Shown here: in pieces, positions 33,605 to 44,889 of the stretch
Layout of the letters: each line of letters starts with the position of its first letter
Position numbering within the stretch: position 1 is the stretch's first letter
NCBI GenBank assembly: GCA_963576565.1
Contig: OY755047.1
Location: forward strand, 3,027,501 to 3,091,500
From: Aspidapion aeneum
Lineage: Eukaryota > Arthropoda > Insecta > Coleoptera > Brentidae
DNA: 64,000 bases
Direction of reading: 5' to 3'
The notes under the pieces: model-generated
The model's database searches: none
The model's input: the letters and a program-made list of their open reading frames with translations, nothing else
What the model was told of the DNA's origin: nothing
Position numbers and translations under genes: made by a program

Positions 33605-33737
33605 AACTGGTAAAAACTTTTTATTTTGAAATATATATTGGAGAACTTGGCTATACTTTAATTTCAATTATTTTTACGGAACCCCATTTTCGCGTTCTTA
33701 GCTTTTTTTACATAAAAGGTTTTTGTTATAATACAAA
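33605..33737. repeat. Interspersed repeat Z, copy 1
   Basis: Shared with 43150-43285: blocks TTTTGAAAT, GAGAACTTGGCT, TTTTTACGGAA, CCATTTTCGCGT and TTTTTTTACATAAAA. Non-coding and unclassified. Confidence 0.65.
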
Positions 33738-33839
33738 TATCCAGAATTTGAAACAGATTGCCCATTTTTTTTTTGTGCGTATTGCAAAATATCAAAAAGT
33801 CCAATTGAAAGGTACTTATTACAGGTTGTATAAGTTGCT

Positions 33840-34150
33840 GATTGGGTTGCGTGCGTCCATAGTACCAAACGCGTACTTAGAGAGGTACCTTGACGACAGG
33901 AATAGGATAATCAGTATATACTAATTATGGCCGGTACCATTTACAGGGGCGACTCACATACGGTACTAACCGGGATACAAAAGAGGATCAATCAATAATA
34001 TAATATTAAATAAGAGAATTAACTGAATGTCGCTGGATGCTATGGTTCTATAGTTGTGATTTTAAAAAAAATTTAAACCCCCACTCTCACAGAATATTAA
34101 TCTGTTTAAAAAATCAAACAAGTTTCTTGGCTAATCGGGTAATAAATTTA
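33840..34150. other. No gene recognised
   Basis: AT-rich sequence with a GTACC-rich patch at 33860-33965 (partly echoed at 43400-43465). No ORF is supported. Confidence 0.35.
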
Positions 34151-34618
34151 GAAAAAAAAAACTTTTTGAAAACAAGCTTTTATAAAATGGACTAAAAAGC
34201 ATAAAATAATTTTTTGAGTGTTCTGATATCATAATAATAAAAGCGATGGGCGTATTAAAGGAAATTTACCTGTTTTTGTTTTAGCCTGGTTTACTCGAAG
34301 TTTAGTGAAAATCCAAATTCATTATATTATAGCAGAGAAATATAAGGATAGATAATTTAACCCAACCCAACCTTACTCAAACTACCCTTATATTTTTCTG
34401 ATATGGATGGACATTATTACGCCTGCTTCATATTAGGCAGATCATCCGCGACCGGCAGTGTGTCGATTTATTTTTTCACATTAAAAAAAAAAGGCATTTA
34501 CCTAATATTAAATACGCCCATCACTTTTATTATTATGATATCAGAACACTCAAAAAATTATTTTATGCTTTTTAGTCCATTTTTTAAAAGCTTGTTTTCA
34601 AAAAGTTTTTTTTTCAAA
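34150..34618. mobile_element. Foldback element, about 110-bp arms
   Basis: Arms 34150-34262 and 34499-34618 are close reverse complements (AGTGTTCTGATATCATAATA against TATTATGATATCAGAACACT). A smaller inner pair (TATAAGGATA / CCCTTATA) lies near 34340-34392. No coding content; the class is unassigned. Confidence 0.75.
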
Positions 34619-34756
34619 ATTTATTTTTAAATTTTTAGATTTGTCTAAGTCTATGCATTTCAGCTAGCGCATCGATATTGCAGGGAGTCTTTTCTGTCAA
34701 TTTTGAAATATCTAAGTCTTCGATGAGAAGGCCGTCCAACGATTTGATACTAAACA

Positions 34757-35447
34757 AACTAAAATTTTACCCCCTCTCCGCCCTCCACGTTAGAAGGGAG
34801 GTTGGCAGTCAGTGATACCACATTATTGGATTGTCATCGGATCTATAACGTTATGCGAAATTTAAAGTTAATCGGATACGTGGAAGTCAGTTGAAAGTAA
34901 TCAGAAAAACTTGAGATTAAATCGTCCATTTTGAATCCGCCATATTGAATTTTTGTAATCTGATCAAAAATTCGTAATCCTCATCCTTAAAAACCCCCAG
35001 ATACCAATTTTGGTGGAAATCCAACAAACTAAAATTTTACCCCCTCTCCGCCCTCCAGGTTAGGGGTGAGGTAGGCAGTCAGTGATACAACATTATTGGA
35101 CTGTCATCGGAACTATTACGGTATACAAATTTAAAGTCAATCGGATACGTGGAAGTCAGTTGAAAGTAATCAGAAAAACTTGACATTAAATCGTCCATTT
35201 TGAATCCGCCATATTGAATTTTTGTAATCTCAAAAACCCCCAGATACCAATTTTGGTGGAAATCGGATAAATTAAAGTTTTACCCCCTCTCCGACCCCCC
35301 CGTTAGGGGAGAGGTAGGTACCCGATGAAAACACATTATTGTATTGTCATCGGAACTAAGTCGCTATGCGAAATTTGAAGTCAATCGGATGTTTGGAAGT
35401 TCTTCAAAAATGAGTTGCAAGATTTGATTACATACATACATACATAC
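34757..35447 (+). repeat. Three tandem units of a retroelement-like 3' region
   Basis: Units of about 272 and 238 bp and a partial third start at about 34757, 35026 and 35267. They share ACCCCCTCTCCG, TGTCATCGGA, AGTCAATCGGATACGTGGAA and CATTTTGAATCCGCCATATT. The last unit runs into (CATA)n at about 35432-35447, a common tail of RTE-like elements. Repeated UTR units next to a simple tail suggest a retrotransposon 3' UTR. Confidence 0.7.
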
Positions 35448-35473
35448 AGGTGAAGTTAAATAAAAGCTTGTAA

Positions 35474-35686
35474 AAAGGAGTTTTTGTTTCTCTAATATTT
35501 TTCCGTAGGTAGCTCCAAAGCTTAACCTCACGGGGGTCCAAGATCTAATGGACACCTAATAAGTGTTGACTAATGGACACCTAATAAGTGTTGACACCTA
35601 ATAAGTGTTGAAATCTTTCATCCTTATGGGACTCCTCAGAAGACTGCTTGGCCAATGTGACACTCTTGCGAAGTTAATTAGACGGT
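35474..35686. repeat. 180-bp interspersed repeat X, copy 4, with local triplication
   Basis: Matches copy 1 and carries an internal slippage: ACACCTAATAAGTGTTGA occurs three times in succession at 35572-35612. Confidence 0.75.
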
Positions 35687-36215
35687 TTTGTCTCTAATCC
35701 TATGAAGTTTAAAAAAGGCTTATTATCTCCGAAACTACTTAACTGACTTTCACCAGACATAGCTAAAAATGTTCTGTGAAAGTTCGGCCCAGAATTGTGC
35801 TGTGGTCAAACCCATCCCTTTGCACCAGTTTGTTTAAGAATGGTTTAAGAGACTGCAATCATGTCATATTAGGGAGATAATGAAGCGCTTTTAATGGTAG
35901 GTTCGGGTACCACTCTTGGGGTACTGAAATGCTACTTGTTATTTACACACATCCTTACATATTATTACAAACCTAGGTACTTATTTATTTATTTACTCCT
36001 TTTGAATAATTTCAATTTTCTGGACTATTTACCTATTCTATCTTTTTACCGTTCTTCTATCCATCTTTGAATATAGGCCTTCCCCAATATCTTCCACTCT
36101 TCCCTGTCTGTCGCCGTGTTCATCCATCAAGTTCCCGCATGTTTCTTCAAATCGTCCGCCCATCTCATTTGGGGCTTTGCCCTACTTCTTTTATTTTCTC
36201 AAGGTCTTCAGTGTA

Positions 36216-37996
36216 CAGGGTGTCTCATTAAATATTTTTTCCACCCTTTTAGACCATTAATATTTGATATAGGAATATACAAGAAATTGTGTTCGAATTC
36301 GCGAAATTTTTACTTTTAAATTGCATCTTGACTTTATTCCTGATGCTTACCATATTTGACAGGCGCTCAAATTTATAGTTTTTGTAAATTGAGTGCTCCT
36401 TATATTATTTAATTAATAGATTAGGCTTGGAACATATTTTCCAAAAATACCCGATATGCCGTAGATTAGAGCCATAGTTTCTGAGATATTAGCAATTATA
36501 ACAGTACCGCTCTTGTGTTAATTTTAGGATCCTTATTCCAAATTATGTTAGTCCCCATGTATCAACAGTGACAATGACACAACTTTGTTGTTGTTACCGG
36601 TTGTCATTTTGAGCGTCATTTAAAAAAAATAGTTGTCATTGTCACTGTTTATACCAGGGCTATCAAAACGGACGGGCCACGATCCTCCACTTTCTTGACG
36701 TCACATCCGGGGCTGATTTTTTTTTGATGGTCACATTACGACACAGCTGATTGTCTTTAAAAAATTGAAGTTGGAATGACGGTTCATGAATATTTGATTT
36801 TTTTTTGAGTAAAGTAATTTTTGAGATTGGTTTTACTTTATTCTGGCCAGTGGCGTAGCGTGCCCGAAAGGGCGGGGGGGGGGGGCGACAGCTAAAAAGG
36901 GCGCCTCTGGAAACTGATGAAAAATCTTGTGACAAAAAAAAACGAAAAGGTCAAAGGGCGCCTCTCACAAATCTTGCGACCAAAACAAAAAAAAAAGGTC
37001 ATCATGTGTGAGGGGGCGGCCGATAAGTCACAAGGGCGCCTCTCACAACTCTTGCGACCAAAAAAAAAAAAAAAAAAGGTCTTCATGTCGTTAGTTTCCT
37101 TTGGCACCCACTCAATTGGCCCGACTTAATAAAGCTGAGGGCGCTTCGGTCACCTATGGGGCGCCATTACACTCGGGGCGGGGGGGGGGCGATGAACCCC
37201 CCCACGCTACGCCGCTGATTCTGGCAGAACAATTTTTTTTTAATGTATAGTAATCCTTAATTTTTCAAAGCCGCTTCATTAGCTCACCCAAAAATTAAAT
37301 TTAAAGCAGAAGCAAATGTGACAATCACAGATGACAAAGTCAAATACATGTCAAATATAACAGTTGGCATGTGGTACATGGCGGGTAATTTGAATTCAAA
37401 ATAAGGAATGCTAAATCTTGAAGATTTTAACCTTTTCATCATGTTGCTTCCTTACAAACCTTTGGTGGGTGTCTGAGAATATTTCACTGAAATTTTGCGG
37501 AAATCTGTAGTGCCATTTTGAAAATACCATAAAAAAACCTCTGACCTCCCATAAGACCCAATGTAAAATTCAGTCCCGGGAGAAGAGCTGATTTTTTCAG
37601 GGTCGTGGCCTCTATTTTTGTGTTGGCCTTGTTTATACATGGGGACTAACTTCGAAATAAGGACACTGAAATTAACACAAAAGTAGTAATGTTATTTTCT
37701 GATCATTTAAAAATGTATCGCTAATATTTCAGAAACTATGTATCAAAACTGCGACATATGGGGTATTTTTGGAAAGTATATTCTAAGCCTAATCTATAAA
37801 TTAAATAATATAAAGAGCATCCAATTTACAAAAACTATAAATTTGAGCGCCTGTCAAACACAGTAAGCATCAGGAATAAAGTCAAGATGCAATTTAAAAG
37901 TAAAAATTTCGCGAATTCGAACACAATTTCTTTTATATTCCTACATAAATTATTAATGGTCTAAAAGGGTAGGAAAAAATAGAATGAGACATCCTG
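36216..37996. mobile_element. Long-TIR non-autonomous element, CAGGGTGTCTCATT ends, TA target
   Basis: Inverted arms of about 345 bp (36216-36560 and 37636-37996) start CAGGGTGTCTCATT. Both flanks carry TA, and the uninterrupted sites at 47615 and 63105 (CAGTTAACAATAC, CAGTTTACAATAA) show that TA was duplicated. The loop contains a second palindrome (GTGACAATGACA at about 36569 against TGTCATTGTCAC at about 36634) and a hAT miniature. No transposase; ends and target are compatible with Tc1/mariner-like elements. Confidence 0.85.
36848..37217. mobile_element. hAT miniature element (GGCGTAGCGTG family), copy 1
   Basis: Termini CAGTGGCGTAGCGTG and the mirrored CACGCTACGCCGCTG, with a perfect 8-bp duplication ATTCTGGC (36840-36847 and 37218-37225). 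Inside, the unit GGGCGCCTCTCACAA-x-TCTTGCGACC plus poly-A is repeated twice. No transposase. It is nested in the loop of the 36216-37996 element and is therefore younger. Confidence 0.92.
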
Positions 37997-38215
37997 TACA
38001 ATACATTTGTTTCATCGATCGTCTTTTTGCCTGATATTATGACCGGCAAATTTCCATTTTAATTTTACTACTTCTCCTCTGACATCCCTTACTTTTGTTT
38101 TATTTCTTATCCATTAATTCCTTTTGTCTTTCCATTGATCTTTGGGCTTTTGTTACCTTATCCATGTTTGATTTTAAGTGTAAGTGTAAGTGTCCAGGTC
38201 TGGGATTTTGGAACA

Positions 38216-39100
38216 AGAAAGGAATATTTTGTAAAAACTCTAATTTTTTTGCTGACACCTTGCAATCCACGTACTTTGGATCTAATGACAAATATCGATC
38301 AGCAAAACCAGATAAAACTATTAAAGCATTAATCATTCTTTGGATTAGCATACAACGTGGGTTTGATCGCGTAATAGCACTTTAGAAACCGATCAGTAAC
38401 TTGCATTTGGTAGACTGATAACTCCGTTTTTTATGTGTTATACCTATGATAGTAGAAGAATGCACCGCGTGGCCAGCGTTCTATCTAGGGGTAGAATTTT
38501 TGTATGGGCCATAAGGATTGCATGGGAGAACACACCAACGTTGCCAGTTTAGCGAAAATATCAGTATAGTCCATTACTTGGTTCGCGAAAGGTCAACTTT
38601 TCAGTTTTATGTAAGTGCATTCATCAAACGGGCTGATAAACAACCAGAATAATACCTTGAAATTCTGCTTGTTCCTAGATGTAAATAATTCACTTACTTT
38701 TACAAACAAACAGAATTTTAAAGTGTTTTTATTCTTGTTATTGATTTTCGTTTCACATTCACTAAAGTTAATTTTTTTTACACACAATCTATTGGTTAGC
38801 TAACTATTATTTAATTTTATTAACAAATTAACAAAAAAATGGTAGACCACAGGGAGCGCAGCGTGGTTATAGGAAGCGGGAGGGTGGTCGAGACCTTAGG
38901 GGAACGGTCGTGGCCGGCTCATTTAGTGCTTTTTCAAGACAAATATGGATGATTATACAAAAATGGTGCTGTGGAGTGGGAATGCATATTTTTCAAACAC
39001 AGACTGCAAAGCATAGTTTTAGTTATAAGATTTAAAACGAAATGTTTTCTTTATGGAGCATTTGAGTTTAATGTATAAAAAAAATTGCAAGTTTATATTT
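38216..39100. other. No gene recognised
   Basis: Sequence after the RTE fragment is partly shared with the other RTE copies, then becomes AT-rich and apparently unique. Overlapping short frames lack motifs. Confidence 0.35.
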
Positions 39101-39122
39101 TTTTTTATTACAAAGCAAATAC

Positions 39123-39690
39123 CTCATTCCTCTGGTGTAGTCCCAAACCATATATTAAAGACTCAGATTGAAAAAAATATCTTAATAAATAATATTTAAC
39201 CAAGTCTTAACTATTTATCAAAAAATTGATAAAACTTAAGTTTGCAGTCATATTTTTGAAAATCCGAATTTACATCTTCCCGGAAAATTTTACAATTTTA
39301 AACGTGCTCCATTTTTAATAACACAATATTTGTGAATACCACCGGTTAATTTCTAGAGGAAGAGACGGCCGTGGATATCTAATTTACTTGTGAGGGTGAC
39401 AAGTTGTGACAGATAATGTCAACTTTAGTTTGGTTTAAGTTATAGATCTTTTTATTTTCGGCAGAAAATTATTTTTTTTCGGAGAAATCAAAAAGGAACG
39501 CTTCAATTATCATTCCTCTGGTAAGTAAATATTCGACTGATATCAATAGTATAATTTTTTTGTTGATTGTTTTAAAATTATAAGTATAGGAACTTTGTTT
39601 ATATAAAACTTAAGTTAGGTAGTCCAAATAGATTTTGATTTAAATTGGAAAACCATTAAAAAACTCATTCCTCTGGTACTCATCCCTCTG
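39123..39690. repeat. Dispersed CATTCCTCTGG motif cluster
   Basis: CATTCCTCTGG occurs at about 39125, 39512 and 39666, with CATCCCTCTGG at about 39682; a reverse form (CCAGAGGAATG) lies at 42232. The spacing is irregular. Nature unknown. Confidence 0.4.
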
Positions 39691-41337
39691 GAATTTTTAT
39701 GCAATAATTCCTAAAATTCGGGAAAATAAATGTTTCTTAGCTTGCACCTAATTAGTTACATAAATTTAACAAAACAAAATTATTTACTGTGCTGTACTGT
39801 TATTTAAAGGCAATGACCAAAAATGATATCCATATAGCCCACTTTTGGTAGAATCATCCATATCATAATTATGAGTAGTAATGCCTTTAAACAAAAAACG
39901 AAAATTTTCAGAAAATATTGAAGTAATGTTGATTCCTTTGAAAAAATCGAATCGAAGGCTAAATAGATATATAGATATAGATACCTACGATAGGATACAC
40001 GGGGTGAATTTAAACTAATGTAGTAACAATGGTACAAATTTTAAGGGTTGCGGTGGTGGAAAATCTTGGTTGGGACATGTACAGAGCATGGATGTGACAA
40101 GAACACAAAAAAAAATGTATTTTAGACCTGCTTGAAGAAGAGTCAGAGATAGGCTACGAAAAATAAAAATCATATAATTCACTTTAAAACAATATGTTTT
40201 TTTTCTGAATCCAACAATACCACAGGCGCAATATAGCTTCTATAGTTTCGGAAATATTAGCGAAGTGTATTTAGCTAAACTCTTATGATCCGCTGTCAGC
40301 AAGCTTATGTAGGTCAAAATGATCGGTAACGCTCAAAGATACAGTATACCATATTCAGTAACTGTTAAGTAAACTAGCGTAACCCAAATTAGCCTTTCCT
40401 GCGAGAATTCGCAGGCGGATTCAAGGAAATTTTACTGAAAACGTGGGAATAACCTCCATAATGCGGCGGTGCCACGCACTCCTGCAAAAAAATCCTGAAA
40501 AAATTAGGTTCCTATTCAAAAACTGCAAAATTTAATTTTTGAGAAAAAATGTCATTTCTTAAACGGAAGAAAGCTGTTTTGAACATTACTGAATTTTTCT
40601 TTTAAAATTTCTCCAAAAACAAATTTTAATTTTTAACATTTTTGATAATTTTTTGTCGGAGGTATTTTAATTTATAACTGAACACTAACTAATCCAACAA
40701 AATAAATATATGTTCAACATAGAGGGGTTCTTTGTCTAAAATCAATTTTTTTTTAAATTAAATTCGAAAAATCTAATAACTAGGTAAAAATTCCCAGCCA
40801 AATCTGCCAAATAATTTATTTGTGACTTAAATAAATAAATAAATCAGTACATATGTTTTATAAATATCTCAAAAACCAATGCTTTGGAAAAATCTTTAAT
40901 TATTACAAGACTTTTTTCAAAAAAGAATGATTAACGTCAAAAACCGGATTTCGATATCTTTCGTGGTTTAAAATTACACACATTTATTTATAATTCAACC
41001 CTTAAAAAAAGTCCACTTAGAATTGATCTATCTTAATAAGACTTATATTATATCCTGTATTAAATTTAACATTAGCATTCCTAAAAATATCTTTCGAGTC
41101 GGTTCAGCAGATCCAAAACTATTTTGACAACGACAGACAGTCAGATATCATGACAATATTGTGTCATAAAGTGTTTATAAACACACCCAGATTGAATTTT
41201 AGTGTCATTTAAATATTTTCTTAAAGATTTTATCCTTTAAAAAACAAATAAATAATTTTTCGTTCAAGGTTTGGGAATAACTAAAACTACAAAAATTTAT
41301 TGTATTTTTTTTAAATAACCAAAACAACAACTATTAA
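39691..41337. other. AT-rich stretch, no gene recognised
   Basis: No recognisable coding or repeat structure beyond A/T runs and a short ATAGATATAGATA run near 39967. Confidence 0.4.
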
Positions 41338-41641
41338 CATGGGTGCACCCAGGGGGGGCCTTAGGTTTTTTACATATTTTATGTGACATAATGAGGACTC
41401 GCCCCCCTCCCCCCCCCCCCCAAGCAGCGGTAGTTCGTCGCGTCCCGCGAAAAACAAGAAAACCTTTTTTTTTTGGTTCACTTTTGAGGGGCGTCCTTTT
41501 GAGCCGTCGGACCGCTCCAACACACGATTACAAGAAGACCTTTTTTTTGGTTGCACGATTTTTGCGAGGCGCCCGTTTTAGCTGTCGGCCCCCGAGAGGT
41601 CTCGCCCCCCCCCCCAAGACACATTCCTGGGTGCGCCACTG
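41338..41641 (-). mobile_element. hAT miniature element (CGCACCCAGG family)
   Basis: Ends CATGGGTGCACCCAGG and the reverse complement of CAGTGGCGCACCCAGG. CTATTAA flanks both sides (41331-41337 and 41642-41648). Internal C run, poly-T and GCTGTCGG blocks match 5462-5808. Confidence 0.8.
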
Positions 41642-42424
41642 CTATTAATATTACTTATGTAATTTTAAACACAACTAAAATATAATATTCTGTAAGATTT
41701 CGCTATTTTCTGTTATTTTTTTCGTTTATTCACACTAAAATATTTAACTATAGTAACTAGCCAAATATATTCATAAATGTATAGTAGTTCACATAGTCAA
41801 ATACAATTCAAAAAGAAATTTGAAAGATACTCCGGCTAATGTTCAAAATACACACGAAAGAGACATTTATAAAACCTATAATAAATAAACTTTTTAAAAT
41901 TTGTTAGACTTTTATTTAAATCAAATACTTTTTGCAAAAAGTGGCAACATAGGAAAGTGACTAATAACCGGATTATAAGTTCATTTGTTTCTGGCCTTGG
42001 CATTGACATTGGCCTGCTTGAGTTTCAGTGTCGATAATCTGAGCAGCCTACTATAATATGAACAGGCCGAAATAATGTCGTTTGAGTTAAAACATTTTTT
42101 AATTCTTTTGAAAAAGGCTAAATCTAGGTCAAAATATGCATTCTCGACTGTGTTGAAGTACCTATATGAGACCAACTCTCGAAGCACTTATACAGGATAG
42201 AGTAGCATGGTTTGGATAAAACAACTTGCTGCCAGAGGAATGACTGATCTGTTACACAGACGGATCAAAAACTGACGAAGGCAGTGGGGCTTGAGTGTTC
42301 GGGAAAAGTCCCAGGAAACTGCTGTATCATCTTTTCTTGAAACATTTCAGCCTATAATTGACCTATCTAAAACTCTACTTCGGAATGAGCTACGAAACCC
42401 AAACTTTGCACATTCCTAGATCTT
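41642..42424. other. No gene recognised
   Basis: AT-rich; a slightly richer patch at 41990-42300 has no supported frame. Confidence 0.35.
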
Positions 42425-42940
42425 TTTTTAAAGTTATGTAAAAGTAACATTGCCCAGTTCCAAAAGCGCTAGAGAGCTGAGTTTTGGCAGGAAATATGAT
42501 AAAACTATAGGAAAAAATTTAAAAACCCCAAAATTTTAACTTGCTTCCCTCCCCTATAAATGTAAAGTTATGGAAAAGTAACATAGCCCACTTCCAGAAA
42601 GGTTATAGAGCTGAGCTTTGGAAGGCCGACAGGAATATATTTAATTTTCTTCTATAAAAATATAGAAGAAAATTAAAAAACCCCAAATTTTAATTAACTC
42701 CCTTCCCCTCTAAATGTAAAGTTATGTTAAAGTAACATTGTCCACTTCAAGAAACGCTAGAGAGACTGATAGGAACTATGATAAAACTATAGGAAAAAAA
42801 TTAAATTCACCAAAACTTTAATTTACTTTCCTCCCCTATAAACGTAAAGTTAGATCCAGGAACGCTAGAGAGCTAAGCTTTAGAAGGCTGATAGGAACTA
42901 TGATAAAACCATAGGAAAAAATAAAAAAACATCAAAATTT
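42425..42940. repeat. Four diverged tandem units, about 100-155 bp each
   Basis: Units begin near 42431, 42558, 42714 and 42840 and share AAAGTTATG-x-AAAGTAACAT, CGCTAGAGAG, GATAGGAACTATGATAAAAC and CTCCCCTATAAA. Unit 2 contains a small palindrome TTTTCTTCTATAAAAATATAGAAGAAAA that is absent from the others. Similar UTR repeats occur in retroelements; no coding region is attached. Confidence 0.7.
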
Positions 42941-43149
42941 TTAATAAGGCATTGCAAAAGTTTTGAACAATATTCCGCATATTTTACCACTTTTAAACTT
43001 AAATATTATCCAAATCCTTTAAAAAAAAGTGAAATCATAACAAAAATATTTCATGTAAAAAAACTTGGCTATTACGGCTGCAAATGACTCTTAGGCAGAG
43101 TGTTAAATTGAACATAAAGAAGTTTGGCTGGAATAGCAAAGTTTAAAAA

Positions 43150-43285
43150 AACATGTCGAAACAAGTAAGAACCTTTCATTTTGAAATTTGTATTGAAGAA
43201 CTTGGCTTTACTTTTATCTCAATTCTTTTTACGGAATACCATTTTCGCGTATATGGCTTTTTTTACATAAAATGTTTTTGTTATG
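43150..43285. repeat. Interspersed repeat Z, copy 2
   Basis: Homologous to 33605-33737; no coding content. Confidence 0.65.
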
Positions 43286-43974
43286 ATCTATTATTTTGAG
43301 AATGAAGTATGGATAGGTAATAGGTACCAACTTAAGCAATTTTGTAATAGTAGGTACGCAAGAACTGAATAAATTCGTACAATATGAAAAAACGTCGAGG
43401 CAAATGTTAACTAGTCGTACCGCGCGTTGCATATGGGTGGCACTCAGGTGGTACTTAGGATCATGGTACTAATAGCTAACTAGATAAATCCAAAAACAAC
43501 AACCATATTTATAATTATATTTTTTTGATTTTTTTTTAATTAGGAAATTGTTTCATTATTTACAATTATATTAGCTATAAAAATCTAATTTAAAGAAAAG
43601 ACGGAGCCAAAAACTGATTTTTGAGATGACGAAAATATGGCCTATAAGCTCCATATTGCAAAATTTTAAAAGGTAGTCAGGCCATATAAATTTAAAAGAC
43701 CATGTTATGATTTGAAATTCCGAAAAACTATACTTTACTACTTGTTCACATACAAGCACAAGTTTTCCTTTAATTTTAAGTTTTTTCCTATTTTTAATTC
43801 CCTCCCGCGCATTTACTTTTTACGCGCAACTGTCTAAATCTATTTAGGCACATTGAACGCAATGCGCAGGGTTAAAAAGATTTCCAACATGTGCACTTTT
43901 TAAAAAGGATATAACTTTCCGTTTTTCCTTATTTTTTACAAAAGTGACAACATTTTCCGGTATTTTAACTAGTG
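43286..43974. other. No gene recognised
   Basis: AT-rich sequence; short frames without motifs. Confidence 0.35.
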
Positions 43975-44190
43975 CAGCGGCGTAACGTGCCCGAAGGAGC
44001 GGGGGGGGGGGCGTTGAGGCCGATAGCTAAAAAGGGCGCCTCAAAAATCTTGCGACCAACAAAAAAAAAAGGTCTTTAGTAGTCTCAATTTGCCGGCCCT
44101 GCTATGCTTAGGGCGCTTCGGCCACCCATGGGGCGCCAGTATCCTCAGGGTGGGGGGGGCGACAAACCCCCCCCCCACGCTACGCCACTG
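43975..44190. mobile_element. hAT miniature element (GGCGTAGCGTG family), copy 2
   Basis: Termini CAGCGGCGTAACGTG and the mirrored CACGCTACGCCACTG, with a perfect 8-bp duplication AACTAGTG (43967-43974 and 44191-44198). It shares the GGGCGCCTCAAAAATCTTGC block with 36848-37217 but has a single unit, so internal unit number varies between copies. Confidence 0.92.
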
Positions 44191-44198
44191 AACTAGTG

Positions 44199-44780
44199 TT
44201 ACCTACGCTCAACTTGGTAATGGTGATGATGTGAGCAGGGCCCTGTAGAAAAGAAGCAAGAAAATCGACTCGGTAAGTGCCCTAAAAATAAGCAGTTGTA
44301 GATTTCCTTAAAGGAACCTATGGCATGACTTTCACCCTTCCTTTCCGATCAATATTACGCAGTTAATTCCTACATACAGTCGACTCTTCTCACGGTGCCT
44401 AGTTTAAAAATTTTTTGAAAACTAAGGCAATTTTCCTACTGTTTTTTAGTACATTACAAAATTTAATTTTTAAGACGTATTGTCGTTATATTTTTTCAGC
44501 CGCTTTATTTTTTATTACACAAAACTTAAAATACAAGTCAACAGAATGTGATCGTTTATTATCAAAGGTAAGCCGAGGACTTTTGAAGCTGAAACGAACG
44601 CATTATTTTCTTTGAATTTTAATTTTTTGAGAAAGAAAAATGAAGCGGGCTAAAAAAAATAACGACCGGTTTGGCTCAAAAATATTATTTTATAAAAACT
44701 GAAAAACAGCAGGAAAATTGCCTTAGTTTTCAAAAAATTCAAAAAATATTAGTTGTTCATATCATATCTGACTTTTGTTT
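44199..44780. other. No gene recognised
   Basis: Two inverted pieces, near 44405-44450 and 44690-44745 (AAAATTTTTTGAAAACTAAGG against CCTTAGTTTTCAAAAAATT), form a further palindrome-like pair. No gene. Confidence 0.4.
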
Positions 44781-44862
44781 ACAAAAATCAGCTGGACCAC
44801 CAGTATCGTGAAAAATTCGACATATATATGTAAGATCCGAAAACCGGTCTAATTCTAGGGAT
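44781..44862 (+). repeat. Copy of the TIR repeat found at 52985-53063
   Basis: Shares ACAAAAATCAGCTGGACCAC, GACATATATAT and AAGATCCGAA-x-ACCGGTCTA with 52985-53063. The inverted form is at 51978-52018. It lies immediately before the palindromic element at 44890. Confidence 0.75.
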
Positions 44863-44889
44863 CGTGGCAGGATGATAGTAGATATATTT

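Larger units (their letters stand above)
36045..38215 (-). pseudogene. RTE-type retrotransposon fragment, antisense copy 1, split
   Basis: The minus strand encodes, in broken frames, KAQRSMERQ, then KVRDVRGEVVKLKWKFAGHN, RWNKCI, GRPQMRW and the tail WKILGKAYIQRW. This is the C-terminal region of RTE-like endonuclease/reverse transcriptases, after the polymerase core. The same region is present at 47557-48175 and 62935-63450. A long-TIR element (36216-37996) sits inside it. Confidence 0.65.

Noticed and set aside
38095..38385. Short frames around 38.1-38.4 kb as genes
   Set aside because: They lie over and beside the antisense RTE-type fragment; the recognisable coding sense there is on the minus strand and broken.
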